Assembly (NCBI GenBank): GCA_963707555.1
Contig: CAVPQM010000016.1
Span: 1-64,000 of the forward strand
Source: JAFAFN01 sp963707555
Lineage (GTDB): Bacteria; Actinomycetota; Acidimicrobiia; Acidimicrobiales; Microtrichaceae
Reading direction: 5' to 3'
DNA: 64,000 nucleotides
Below, in pieces: positions 37,303-46,586 of this stretch. Position 1 is the stretch's first letter; each line of letters begins with the position of its first letter. A program made the position numbers and the translations under genes. Below the pieces are notes generated by a model. It saw nothing but the letters and a program-made list of their open reading frames with translations, was not told the DNA's origin and made no database searches.

Positions 37303-37839
37303 TCAGGCCTTGGCGTAGAGCTTCGCGGCGCGGCCTCGGTCGCCGGGGCGCTCGCCGACCTCCTTGAGCTCCTTCGACGACAGCAGCTCGCCGATCACGT
37401 TGCGCACGGTCGCCGCGGTCGCCCCCGACGCGTCCGCGAGCTCGGACACGGTGAACTCGCCGGCGGGGATCGCCGCCTTCACGGTCTCGGCCGACACCCG
37501 GGTGCGCCGCGTCGTCGACGGCGCCGCCTGGCCGTAGCCGGTGATCCTCGCCTGGGCGAGCACGTCGTCGGGCACGTTGAGGGCCTTCCACGCGCCCACG
37601 GTCACGTTGTTCTCGCGACCCCACTGGCGAGCGACGCGCACGAACTCGGCGATCAACTCCGAGGGGTCGCCCTCCTGCAGGCGCTCGAGCTCGGACAGGG
37701 CGATCAGCTTGTCGGCGGCCGTCGTGGCGTCGTCGACCCGGGCCTCTGCCGCAGCGATCGCCTTCTCGTCGCGGATGCTCGACTCGTCCTCGAGGTACTG
37801 GAGGTACTGGTTCACGATGGTGCGGGCATCGGTGCTCAT
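37303..37839 (-). CDS. Hypothetical protein with C-terminal winged helix
   Basis: 178 residues. The N-terminal ~60 residues form a helical, partly coiled region (IVNQYLQYLEDESSIRDEKAIAAAEARV). The middle is a helical domain with EFVRVARQWGRENNVTVGAWKALNVPDDVLAQARI. The C-terminal ~65 residues read as a small winged helix (TVSELADASGATAATVRNVIGELLSS) that ends in an Ala/Lys tail. A TAGGGT element lies 6 nt before ATG 37839, so translation is leaderless. Resembles actinobacterial hypotheticals with DNA-binding ends. Function unknown. Confidence 0.6.
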   Translation of the reverse strand: MSTDARTIVNQYLQYLEDESSIRDEKAIAAAEARVDDATTAADKLIALSELERLQEGDPSELIAEFVRVARQWGRENNVTVGAWKALNVPDDVLAQARITGYGQAAPSTTRRTRVSAETVKAAIPAGEFTVSELADASGATAATVRNVIGELLSSKELKEVGERPGDRGRAAKLYAKA

Positions 37840-37845
37840 ACGTCG

Positions 37846-37851
37846 ACCCTA
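37846..37851 (-). promoter_or_regulatory. -10 element for the leaderless winged-helix gene
   Basis: TAGGGT on the minus strand, 6 nt before ATG 37839. Confidence 0.45.
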
Positions 37852-37929
37852 ACGCCGCAGTCAGCCGACACCTCCAGGTGTGGTGCTGCGAAAAGACATG
37901 AAAGTGCATGAAGCGCTATGTTGGCCGCC

Positions 37930-38634
37930 ATGTCGCCACGCCTGTACCTGGAGTTCTGCGGCGAGGACTGGACGCTCGCCGACGGAGCCTCGCTGAGCTT
38001 CGGTCGCTGCGCCGACCTCGTCATCGACGACAACCCGTACCTGCACCGAGTCGTCGGTCGCTTCGCCTGGCGCGACGGCGCGTGGTGGATCGACAACCTC
38101 GGCGCCAGGGTGTCACTCGCGGTCCGTGACCTCGGTGGTGCGAGTGCGGCGACGATCGCGCCGGGCACGTCGCTGGCGGTCACCTTCGGCGAGTTCAGCT
38201 GCACCTTCACTGCCGGCCGCACCAGCTACGAACTGCTCGGCGGGCTCGACAGCTACGAGTGGGAGGACGACCTGCTCGGTGACATGGTCGAGGCCGAGGA
38301 GACCCTCGAGTGGGGACGGGTCGAGCTCAACGACGACCAGCGGCTGCTGCTCGTGGCGATGTGCGAGCACCGGTTGGTCGACCCCGGTGCGACACGCGAC
38401 CAGATGCCGACCAACCGCCAGTGCGCGGCTCGGCTCGGGTGGACGCTCACGAAGCTCAACAGGAAGCTCGACCACCTCTGCGACAAGCTGCACCGCGCCG
38501 GGGTCGCCGGAGTGCACGGCGACCTGGGTGCGAGCGCGGGAAGTCGGCGACAGCGCCTGGTCGACCATGCGGTGTTGGCCCGACTGGTGACCGTCGACGA
38601 CCTGGCGCTGCTCGACGCCGAGCGCGCCGCCTGA
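37930..38634 (+). CDS. FHA-like plus helix-turn-helix regulator
   Basis: 234 residues. The N-terminal ~100 residues match a forkhead-associated fold: LSFGRCADLVIDDNPYLHRVVGRFAWRDGAWWIDNLG carries the G-R, the P-Y-L-H-R (where canonical FHA has SxxH) and the D-N motif that bind phosphothreonine. An acidic linker (EWEDDLLGDMVEAEET) leads to a C-terminal DNA-binding region, NRQCAARLGWTLTKLNRKLDHLCDKLHRAG. ATG 37930 is preferred over 37918 because TATGTT ends 7 nt upstream. It could read out Ser/Thr-kinase signalling. It lies next to the EssC/WXG100 locus and may regulate it. Confidence 0.6.
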   Translation: MSPRLYLEFCGEDWTLADGASLSFGRCADLVIDDNPYLHRVVGRFAWRDGAWWIDNLGARVSLAVRDLGGASAATIAPGTSLAVTFGEFSCTFTAGRTSYELLGGLDSYEWEDDLLGDMVEAEETLEWGRVELNDDQRLLLVAMCEHRLVDPGATRDQMPTNRQCAARLGWTLTKLNRKLDHLCDKLHRAGVAGVHGDLGASAGSRRQRLVDHAVLARLVTVDDLALLDAERAA

Positions 38635-38682
38635 GCTCGAGGTGGACCGAGCGCCCGGTCGACGCTCAGCGGACCCGTCGCG

Positions 38683-38916
38683 CTACTTGATGACCCACCG
38701 GTTGCGTCCGCCCTGCTCCTTGCAGATGACGGTCTTGCCGTTGTCGGCCGTGACGATCTTTCCGACGTCGGTGTTCTTGCAGAACTGTCCGGCGAGCACC
38801 GTCGGCGCGGTGGCGACGACGGGTGCGGCCTGCACCTCACCCGCTCCGACGATGATCGAACCTGTTGCCACGGACAGCGCGACGAGCGCAGCGCCGAGCG
38901 CCTTGCGAACCCTCAT
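38683..38916 (-). CDS. Tiny secreted two-cysteine protein, paralogue of 9151-9411
   Basis: 77 residues. The signal peptide is MRVRKALGAALVALSVATG plus a cleavage region VQAAPVV; the mature part is ~45 residues. GQFCKNTDVGKIVTADNGKTVICKEQGGRNRWVIK is the second member of the family seen at 9151: FC, an Asp, an NG pair, a second Cys and terminal NRW are all in the same order. It has a strong GAGAGGGAGGG ribosome site, like its paralogue. It sits convergent with the FHA-like regulator. Function unknown; one disulfide is likely. Confidence 0.72.
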   Translation of the reverse strand: MRVRKALGAALVALSVATGSIIVGAGEVQAAPVVATAPTVLAGQFCKNTDVGKIVTADNGKTVICKEQGGRNRWVIK

Positions 38917-38945
38917 GGTCCCTCCCTCTCACGAAGAGCAGGGAA

Positions 38946-38974
38946 AGTATCCCGCGCGACAGGTGCGACGAAAA
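38946..38974 (-). promoter_or_regulatory. Candidate promoter of the tiny secreted protein gene
   Basis: On the minus strand TTTTCG (38974-38969) and GATACT (38951-38946) are separated by 17 nt; the start codon follows 29 nt later. Low confidence because the -35 is weak. Confidence 0.35.
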
Positions 38975-38978
38975 TTCG

Positions 38979-39008
38979 GCACCGCACCGCACCGCACCGC
39001 ACCGCACC
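38979..39008. repeat. Six-copy GCACC pentanucleotide tract
   Basis: GCACC is repeated six times without interruption in the 313-bp gene-free stretch between the secreted protein gene and essC. Apart from this tract, the promoter and the 21-bp repeats, nothing else is visible there. Confidence 0.85.
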
Positions 39009-39059
39009 GTCGACACGGGCGACCGCAGGTCGGGGTGTCAGCAACTGACTCATGACGAA

Positions 39060-39163
39060 CCGTCCCGAAAAACCGAACGTCTGACCCGGTGTCACCGAGA
39101 ACGTCCAGTTGTTCGGGACGGGTTGGGTGCGGAGCGGCCGAAACGTCCAGCTTTTCGGGACGG
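39060..39163. repeat. Three copies of a 21-bp repeat, one inverted
   Basis: ACGTCCAGTTGTTCGGGACG at 39101 and ACGTCCAGCTTTTCGGGACG at 39143 are direct (42-bp spacing, each plus a final G). CCGTCCCGAA...CGAACGT at 39060-39080 is the inverted form, matching 18 of 21 positions. The inverted pair 39060/39101 can fold into a hairpin. It lies 70 bp beyond the essC stop. Confidence 0.75.
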
Positions 39164-39229
39164 TGTGGCAGGGGTGGTTGGGAGGGTCTCGAGGGAGGCG
39201 GCGTCGAGATCGACCAGTCGTCGATGCGC

Positions 39230-42200
39230 TCAGACGACGGCGACCTGCACGGGCCGTGCGCCACCGGGGCCGACCAGCCAGCCTCGCCCCGGTCCCGGCG
39301 GCAGGTCGTCCCGCGCGGCCAGCGTGGCGTGCAGCAGCCCGCCGTGCAGATCCGGGTCCGGGCGCAGCAGCACTCCGGTTCGACCCGACCGGAGCCGGGC
39401 CATCAGGTCGCCGTAACACCGCGTCATCGCATCGATCTCGCCGCTCACCACCACCCTGATCGGGAGCGTCCGGGAACGTTCGAGCACACCCAGCAGCAGC
39501 GACTCGACGAATGCCTCGTCCGGTCCGTCGAGCAGGTCGGGCAGGTCGTCGATCGCCACGAGTGTGCGGCGTCCTTCACCCGCCGCGACGACGGCGGCGT
39601 CGATCACGTCGTCGAGGGTGAGCCCCGAGTCGAGCGGACCCCAGGACTGCGACCAAGGAGAGGCCGAGCGGGCCGAGCGGGCCGAGCCAACAGGACCCGC
39701 CGCTGCGTCGGTGGGCTGTGCCCGTGCGCGGATGAGGAACGACGACTCGAACGACGCAGCGATGGTCGCGAGCGTGCTGGAGCGGCCCGAACGGGACGGG
39801 CCCGCCACGATCGCGTGGTGGTGCTCGAGGTCGAGCTCGACCGGCTCGAGGGTGTCGGCATCGATGCCGACCACCGGCGACCATCCGTCGCCGGGCTGCT
39901 GCTCGTCAGGGCGCAGATCGCCCAGCGCGACGACCTCCGGCAGCGCAGGCACCGGTGGCGGACCCGGCAGCGGTGTCGGACCCGGCACCGGTCCGCCCTC
40001 GGCCGCACAGGGCCGAGGGAGCGTGCACATCGCGACCTGCGCCTCGACGCCGTCGACGACACAGCGACCGGGTGGTCGGTCCCGGTCAGCGGCAGCGGGA
40101 CCACAGCCCGCCATGGCGGCGTCGTCCTCGGTCGGGAACCGCAGGTCGATGCGACACCCGAGCGCGGCCGCCAGGCTCGGCGGCACCTCGGATCGTCGAT
40201 GAGCGGCGAGCACCACGTGCACGCCGACGGTCCGCCCGTCGCGGGCGATCTGCACGAGCTGCTCGACCAACACACCCCGGTTGATCCGCTCGTGCAGCTC
40301 TTCGAGCGACGCGATGTCGTCGACGACCAGCACCAGTCGCGGGCCCGAGGCGCCACCGCGGCGGCGCCGCACCTCGGTGTGCACCGCTCGCACCAGACGT
40401 GACGCTCGCTCGACCTCGTCCGCCCGCACCACGTCGCCCACCCCCGAGAGCGACGCCAGTCCGTCGAGTCCGTCGTCCGCAGCGATCGCGTAGACGTGCG
40501 CGGCGTCGACCGCATGTCCGACCGCTGCGGTCGCGATGCCGGCCAGCGTCGTGGTGCGGCCGGACCGGTTCGCACCCAGCACCAGCACCCCGCCGTCGCG
40601 GTCGAGGTCGACCGCCAGTGCGTCCTGGCGCTGCTGCTCGGGCAGGTCGCGGCGGCCGATGTGCAGCACCCCGGGCAGCGTCGGCGCCTCGGGCAACGCG
40701 GAGACTTCGAGTCGTGCGGGCAGCGGCGCGAGCCACGGTCGACGCGGGCCGCGGCGGCCCGTCGCCGCGGCACCGATGGTCCGCACCGCCCGGTCGAGGG
40801 TCGTCTCGCCGTGGTGCAGGCCAGCGGTCGCCGCGACCGCGACCCGCGGCTCGTGCAGCGGATGGCACTGCAGCACCTCGTCGTCACCTTCGCCGCCGCC
40901 CGACCAGGCGATCTGGACGGGGAACGGCCGGTCCGCCCCGATGCGCACGATCGCCCGACCCGGCACACCACGGTCGATGCGCCCCGCGTCGGCCACGCCG
41001 ATGACGTCACGGCTCTCGTCGTCGTCCGCCACGCGCAGGCAGATGCGCAGGCTGGTGTTCGCCCTGATGTGGTCGGTGACCACCCCCGCCGGGCGCTGGG
41101 TGGCGAGCAGCAGGTGGATGCCCAGGCTGCGGCCGCGCTGCGCGACGTCGACCAATCCGTCGACGAACCCGGGCACCTCGTTCGCGAGCGCCGCGAACTC
41201 GTCGACCGCGACGACCAGCGACGGCGGCGCGCCGCCGACGCGAGGCCGGATCCGCTCGCAGACCGGCCAGGTCGCTCGCGCCGTGCTGCTCGAGCAGTCG
41301 TTCGCGACGGGTGACCTCGGCGCGCAGCGACACCAGCGCACGCGCCGCGAGCGCGCCGGACAGGTCGGTCACCAGACCCACGGTGTGGGGGAGTGCCACG
41401 AGGGATCGGAACGCGGCGCCGCCCTTGTAGTCGACGAGCAGGAACGTGAGTCGTTCCGGGGGGTGGTGCAGCGCGAGCGAGCCGAGCAGCGTGCGGAGCA
41501 GCTCGCTCTTGCCCGCCCCCGTCGTGCCGGCGACGAGTGCGTGCGGACCGTCGAGCTCGAGGTCGACCGACACCACGCCGGCGCCCGCCCGGCCGATCGG
41601 CGCGGCGAGCCCGCTCGGCGATCCGGCTGCGTGCGTCGCCCAGCGCCGGGTGACCTGTTCGGGATCGTCGACGAGCCCTGCGCAGGCGAGCACCTCGTCG
41701 AAGCGGGCGGAGCTCGGCGCGGTCCCGGCCGAGCGGCGCCCGCCTGCTGCGTCGGCACCGCCGCGCAGATCGAGCGTCGAGCCACCCGGACGCAGCGCGG
41801 CGAGACGGCGGGCCCGGGGCAGCACCTCGTCCTCGTGCAGCACGTCGGGTTCGATCGCCCGCACGACGTCGTCGCGGCCGGCCGACCGGTGCAGCGTCGC
41901 CTCGCCGTCGCTCACTTCGATGCGTTGTTCGAGGTGCACCGGCAGGCCCTCGGCCGTCGCGGAGAGCCACAGCAACGCGGTCGCAGGCCCGGCGCTGCCG
42001 GCAGCGCCGGCGCCGAGCGCGGCCGTCCCGCCGGCGAGCGCGGCCGCGACCTGGTCGTCCGGAGCGCCGTCGACCACCAGCAGTCGGACGCGGCCCGCCG
42101 GGAGCGCAACGTCGTGCGCTGCGTGGGGGAGCCAGGCGGTCCACGCCCAGCGCCCCAGACGCGTCGGTCCGGCCAGCACCTCGACCGCGAGACGGTCCGG

Positions 42201-43439
42201 CCCGGCGGCGGTGACCGCCTGGGCCACCAACGACGTGGCCAGGTCGGTCGCCGCTTCGCCGGCGCCGATCACGGCCAGACCACCCCGGTCGAGCAGGTCG
42301 ACACGCACCGACGACCGGTGCGTACCCCGCTCGGCGATCAAGCGGTCGAGCTCGCGTCGCAGGTCACGGCGGCCCTGGCCGGGGCCGACCAGCCGATGAC
42401 GCCCGACCTGTTCGGCGCTGCCGACCGACACGAGCAGCCGGGGTGTGTCGCCGTCGGTCGGACGGGACGACCACAGCCGCGGGTCCAGGCGGTCGATGCG
42501 GGCGAGCGACCCGTGTCCACCGGGGGTGCCGTCGCCGACCTGCTCCCGTTCGCCACGTCGTAACCGGTCGTGTCGATCGAGCACGTCGGCCAGGTCGTCG
42601 CGGAACTCCTGTTCGCGGAAGCGCTGCTCGGCACGGGACTCGCGCCGGGCCTCGATGCCCGACGCGACGACGAACACGAAGCTGAAGAACACGAACGCGG
42701 CAGCGGCGATCGACCGCGTGGCGAACCACAGCCCGACGCCCATGAGCAGCGGGACCATGGCCGACAGGACCGGGAATCCGGGAGTACGGGCCGCACCCGG
42801 TGGTTCGGGCAGCTCGACCGGCAGCGGTTCGTCGGCGACGTCGGGCGGCACGGCCGACGCGTGCGGGATGGTCGTGCCGGCGCCGGGCGGCGGCGTGAGC
42901 TCGCCGTCGAGATGCACGACCGCGAGCAGATCGCCCGCCCCGACGAGATCACGCGGTGACAGGCGAACGCTGCCGCGGACCCGCTCGCCGTTGCGGGTGC
43001 CCGTGCGCGTGCCGGTCGAGCAGAGCTCGATCGACGACCCGACGTCGATGCGGACGCCGTGCACGTCGTTCTCGCCGTAGTCGAGGCGGTGCCGGACGCC
43101 GCCGGCGCCGACGAGCACGACCGGTGACGCGTCGAGCGTCGAGGCGTCGCAGCCCTCGGCGGGGACCGGAACGACCCGGACGCTCGACCCCGACGGTGGA
43201 CCGGCGGTGCGCACCGGCCGGTCGGGGTCGAGCGGGCCTGCCGCGTGCTCAGGTGGCCATGTGACCTGGAGCGTCGCCCGTGGTGGCGGATCGACAGCAG
43301 CGGCGCCGGCCACTGGTTCGGCGGTGCCGCTCAGGAGCTCGGCGAGCGCACCGACGGTCGTCGTGTCGGGCAGGTCGACCGACAGGTCGAGAGGTGGGGC
43401 GCCGGCGTCGCGGACGACCCGGATGAGCAGTCGTTCCAC
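39230..43439 (-). CDS. essC: EssC-like type VII secretion ATPase (~1,400 aa), one frameshift
   Basis: The N-terminal ~50 residues resemble a YukD/ubiquitin-like fold. An FHA-like region (VRIDVGSSIELCSTGTRTGTRNGERV, given as VRIDVGSSIE and TRNGERV) and a TM pair (residues ~220-260) follow. Three FtsK/SpoIIIE ATPase domains come next. The first has an intact Walker A, AGTTGAGKSE, and Walker B VVAVDEFAAL. The second and third have degenerate P-loops (GANRSGRTT and GPSRSGRSS), with Walker B LVLVVDDIASL in the second, as usual in this family. A shift near 41250, inside the first ATPase, requires joining two frames. The protein exports WXG100 substrates across the membrane. A WXG100 gene lies just upstream. 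No EccD, EccE or mycosin is in the window. Confidence 0.85.
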
Positions 43440-43487
43440 GACGCCGACGCCCGCTGACCGGGGAGGGTGAAGGAGGGGCCGACCCGG

Positions 43488-43755
43488 TCAGGCCTGGGAC
43501 GCTTGTGTCTGTTGCGCGACGTTCGTGGCGATGACCTTGCCGGCGGCCTCGAGCGCCGCGGCAGACCTTCTCGAGGTTCGCCCGGTGGTTGCCGTTCCAC
43601 TCGGCGCGGAACTTCTCGGCATCGGCGCCCTTCCACCAGGCGCCCGAGAGCTGACCGTCGAGCTTCTTCGAGAGGGTGCGGATCGCGCCGGCGTCTCGCA
43701 GCATCGCCTTCTGCAGGGTGCCCATCTGTTCCGGATCGAGACCGAGCTGTGCCAT
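43488..43755 (-). CDS. WXG100 (Esx-type) secreted protein, one frameshift
   Basis: About 89 residues. It folds as a helical hairpin with the W-x-G turn in AWWKGADA (residues ~40-47), preceded by GAIRTLSKKLDGQLSG and followed by FRAEWNGNHRANLEKV. A shift near 43562 joins it to the second-helix end AALEAAGKVIATNVAQQTQ. The AGGAGG ribosome site before ATG 43755 is the best in the window. It is the candidate substrate, or core, of the EssC ATPase encoded 48 bp downstream. Confidence 0.82.
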
Positions 43756-43855
43756 CTGTGTCCTCCTGGTCGAGCGCCGAGGTGTTTCGGCACGGATCAG
43801 GAGACCCGATCAGGGCGCAGCTGTCATCGGGGACCGGTCCCCGGCAGCCGTGCGC

Positions 43856-44536
43856 TCAGCGAGGTGGGCGTCGGCGGGTGGTGCCCTTCATGCGCGACGG
43901 GTGCAGCCCCGGACCACGACGAGGCGCCGGTCCGCGGCCGAGCGCGTCCAGCGCGTTGCGGTAGTCGTTCGGACCGCCGCGGCGTCGAGCGCTCGGTCGG
44001 CCGCCGCCCACCTCGTAGCGGCGCGTCACGCTGGCAGTGGCGAGGGCGATGCCGATCAGCACGAGCAGGTCGCCGATCGAGACCACGACTCCCCACGGCA
44101 GCGGGATGGTGTGGCCCAGGAACCCGAGGAGGGCTCCGTCGCCGAGCGTCCGGCCGCCGTGGAGCACCACGCGCTCGAGGTCGCCGCGCTCGACGATGCC
44201 GGCGCTCACCAGCGCCGACCCGCTCACCGGCATGCCCCAGTTCACCAGGCCGACGAGCAGGTTCAACCCCAGACCGGCGACGACGAGCACCATGCCGCCG
44301 ATCCGCACGTTCAGGACGGCGAAGGCCAGCAGCGCGGCGGTCGCGAGGAGCCGGAGCAGCGTGACGACTCCGCCGCCCACGGGGATGACATCGAGCAGCA
44401 GCAACACGACGGTGCCGCCGAGCAGCGCCTCCCACAGCGGCGGCCGCCAGTCGGCCACGTTCGAGATCTGCCCGCCCCAGTGCACCCCGAGGCCCAGGCC
44501 GATCCCGATCGCCAGGAGTGTCGGAACCAGGGCCAT
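43856..44536 (-). CDS. DUF5317 membrane protein
   Basis: 226 residues with about five TM helices. The family pattern is visible in GLGLNLLVGLVNWGMPVSGSALVSAG, and in VVVSIGDLLVLIGIALATASVTR near the end (VNWGMP and SIGDLL are typical DUF5317 stretches). The ~60-residue C-terminal tail is basic and Arg/Gly/Pro-rich. Widespread in Acidimicrobiia and other actinobacteria. Function unknown. Divergent from the enoyl-CoA hydratase gene. Confidence 0.75.
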   Translation of the reverse strand: MALVPTLLAIGIGLGLGVHWGGQISNVADWRPPLWEALLGGTVVLLLLDVIPVGGGVVTLLRLLATAALLAFAVLNVRIGGMVLVVAGLGLNLLVGLVNWGMPVSGSALVSAGIVERGDLERVVLHGGRTLGDGALLGFLGHTIPLPWGVVVSIGDLLVLIGIALATASVTRRYEVGGGRPSARRRGGPNDYRNALDALGRGPAPRRGPGLHPSRMKGTTRRRPPR

Positions 44537-44565
44537 TGCCCGAAGTTAGTCGTGAGGTCGGCCGC

Positions 44566-44571
44566 TAACGT
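44566..44571 (+). promoter_or_regulatory. -10 element for leaderless enoyl-CoA hydratase gene
   Basis: TAACGT, 8 nt before ATG 44580. Confidence 0.4.
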
Positions 44572-44579
44572 GCCTGCCC

Positions 44580-45356
44580 ATGGCAGAGCTGCGCTACGAG
44601 GTCGGCGACGGTGTCGCCCGACTGACGATCGACCGGCCCGGACGGCGCAACGCCCTGAGCTGGACCGTGATCCAGGGCCTGCGAGACCGGGTCGCCGACG
44701 CGAAGGCCGACCCGGAGGTCAAGGTGCTGGTGCTGACCGGCGCCGGCGACAAGGCGTTCTGCGCGGGCGCGGACCTGACCGGCATGCGCGCCGAGGCCGG
44801 CTACGCCGCGGTGCACGACGACCGCGGTGAGCTCGCCCGGCTCTTCGACGACCTGTGGAACCTGGGCAAGCCGACGATCGCCCGCGTGCGGGGCTACTGC
44901 CTGGCCGGCGGGCTCGGTCTGGCGCTGTCGTGCGACCTGGTCGTCGCGGCCGACGACGCGGTGTTCGGCACGCCCGAGATCGACGTCGGACTGTGGCCGT
45001 ACATGATCACGGTGCCGCTGTGCCGCTCGATGCCGCCCAAACGAGCGCTGGAGCTGATGATGACCGGCCGTCGCATCGACGCGGCCGAGGCGGACCACCT
45101 CGGCTTCGTCACCCGCGTGGTGCCCGTCGACGAGCTCGACGCCTCGGTCGACGAGCTCGCGGCGACGCTCGCGTCGAAGTCGCCGTCGGTGATGAAGCTC
45201 GGCCGTGACAGCTTCTACGCCGTCTGGGACCAGTCCGCGGCCGACGCGCTGCGCCTGCTGCACCCGCTGCTGACCGTGACGACCGAGCTCGAGGACGCCC
45301 AGGAGGGGATCGCGGCGTTCATCGAGAAGCGGCCTCCACGTTGGACCGGTCGGTGA
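44580..45356 (+). CDS. Enoyl-CoA hydratase/isomerase family protein
   Basis: 258 residues of crotonase fold. It opens with RLTIDRPGRRNALSWTVI; the CoA-binding and oxyanion segments are FCAGADLTGM and VRGYCLAGGLGLALSCDLVVAADDAVFGTPEIDVGLWPY. The Glu usual at the first catalytic position (after AGG-GLAL) is replaced: CDL is present, but the second acidic catalytic position reads PEIDVGL, so an acid is available there. Acts on an acyl-CoA in the cytoplasm (fatty-acid or ring degradation). It precedes a small membrane protein and a second crotonase, forming a likely operon. Confidence 0.82.
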   Translation: MAELRYEVGDGVARLTIDRPGRRNALSWTVIQGLRDRVADAKADPEVKVLVLTGAGDKAFCAGADLTGMRAEAGYAAVHDDRGELARLFDDLWNLGKPTIARVRGYCLAGGLGLALSCDLVVAADDAVFGTPEIDVGLWPYMITVPLCRSMPPKRALELMMTGRRIDAAEADHLGFVTRVVPVDELDASVDELAATLASKSPSVMKLGRDSFYAVWDQSAADALRLLHPLLTVTTELEDAQEGIAAFIEKRPPRWTGR

Positions 45357-45372
45357 ACTAGACACTCTGCCC

Positions 45373-45765
45373 ATGCAGCAGTTCTGGCTCTTCCTCCACG
45401 TACTCGCCGCGATCATGGCCTTCGGCGTCGACTTCGCACGACCGATGGTCCAGCGGGCGGTGGGATCCGACGCAGCGGGCAAGGCGTACTCGAGGGCCGC
45501 GACGTTCATCCAGGCCCCGGCGCTCGCCGTGCTGCTGGTGACCGGCATCCTGCAGGCCTACGGCATGGAGCCGCGAGAGGTCTTCAAGGAGACCTGGATC
45601 TCGATCGCCTTCACGCTCTGGATCGCCATGGCCGTCGTGCTGTTCTTCCTGATCCGGGCGGAGCGTTCCGACTCCAGCGCGGTCGCACCGCTCAGCGGCG
45701 TCATGCACGTGCTGCTGGTGATCGCCCTCTGGGCGATGATCTGGCAGCCCGGCGCCCCCGGGTGA
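45373..45765 (+). CDS. Small four-TM membrane protein (DUF2269-like)
   Basis: 130 residues. It begins with MQQFWLFLHVLAAIMAFGVDF, whose FxHxLAA is the start of DUF2269 and CopD-like proteins, with a His inside the helix. A second helix (FIQAPALAVLLVTGILQAYG), a third (TWISIAFTLWIAMAVVLFFLI) and a fourth (VMHVLLVIALWAMIWQ) follow. The His residues within helices could bind heme or metal. It lies 16 bp after the first and 13 bp before the second crotonase gene. Confidence 0.65.
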   Translation: MQQFWLFLHVLAAIMAFGVDFARPMVQRAVGSDAAGKAYSRAATFIQAPALAVLLVTGILQAYGMEPREVFKETWISIAFTLWIAMAVVLFFLIRAERSDSSAVAPLSGVMHVLLVIALWAMIWQPGAPG

Positions 45766-45778
45766 TCGGGGTCGGCTG

Positions 45779-46546
45779 ATGACCGCCGTCACGTACGCCG
45801 CGTCCGACGGCGTCGGGCACATCGTGATCTCGCGGCCCGATCGTCGCAACGCGTTGAACCACGCGGCGCTCGACGCCCTGCACGACGCGATCGGTCGTGC
45901 CGCACGCGACGAACTGAGGTCGTTGGTGCTCTCGGGCAGCGACGACCAGTTCTGCAGCGGCGCCGACCTGAAGGAGCTCGAGGACCTCGAGTTCACCAAC
46001 GCGCTGCGCCGCATGCTCGACGACCTCGCCGGGCTCTCCTTCCCGACCATCGCGGCGATCTCGGGAGCGTGCATGGGGCTGGGCGCCCAGCTCGCCCTGG
46101 CGTGTGACCTCCGCATCGCGACCGGCGAGGCGCGCTTCGCGGTGCCGGTCGCCAAGTTGGGGCTCATGGTCGACCACTGGACGATCCAGCGTCTGGCGAT
46201 GCAGGTCGGCCACTCGACCGCTCGCTGGATGGTGCTGACCGCTGCCCAGATCGACGCCACCCGCGCGCACGAGGTCGGGTTCGTGCAGGACCTCGTCCCT
46301 GACGGCGACGAACCGGCCGGGGTCAGATCGCTCGCCGCAGGCACCGAGCTCGCCGCGTCGATCGCCCGGCTCGCGCCGCTCACGCTCGCGGGGTCGAAGC
46401 TCGGGTTCAACCTGCTCGAGCGCGGCGACGCGGACCAGGCCGGGACCTATCGAGCGGCGTTCGAGGCGGCGTGGGGCTCCGACGACCTGGTCGAGGGCCG
46501 GCTCGCCTTCACCGAGCGTCGATCACCCGAGTTCCGCGGTCGCTAG
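45779..46546 (+). CDS. Enoyl-CoA hydratase/isomerase family protein
   Basis: 255 residues. The crotonase marks are HIVISRPDRRNALNHAAL, FCSGADLKELEDL, and ISGACMGLGAQLALACDLRIATGEARFAVPVAKLGL. It shares the fold and general layout with the gene at 44580 but is clearly a separate lineage. The ATG at 45779 sits in a TGATG-like context with a weak Shine-Dalgarno region. Expected to hydrate, isomerise or cleave an acyl-CoA in the cytoplasm. Confidence 0.82.
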   Translation: MTAVTYAASDGVGHIVISRPDRRNALNHAALDALHDAIGRAARDELRSLVLSGSDDQFCSGADLKELEDLEFTNALRRMLDDLAGLSFPTIAAISGACMGLGAQLALACDLRIATGEARFAVPVAKLGLMVDHWTIQRLAMQVGHSTARWMVLTAAQIDATRAHEVGFVQDLVPDGDEPAGVRSLAAGTELAASIARLAPLTLAGSKLGFNLLERGDADQAGTYRAAFEAAWGSDDLVEGRLAFTERRSPEFRGR

Positions 46547-46586
46547 CGCGCCGGCCGAGGGCCAGCCGTCGAGAGCGGGGTGCCGA

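Noticed and set aside
38960..38976. A further copy of the winged-helix repeat (GCGACGAAAA) near the small secreted gene
   Set aside because: Only about ten bases match and the AACTCGG half is missing, so chance or a promoter element is more likely.
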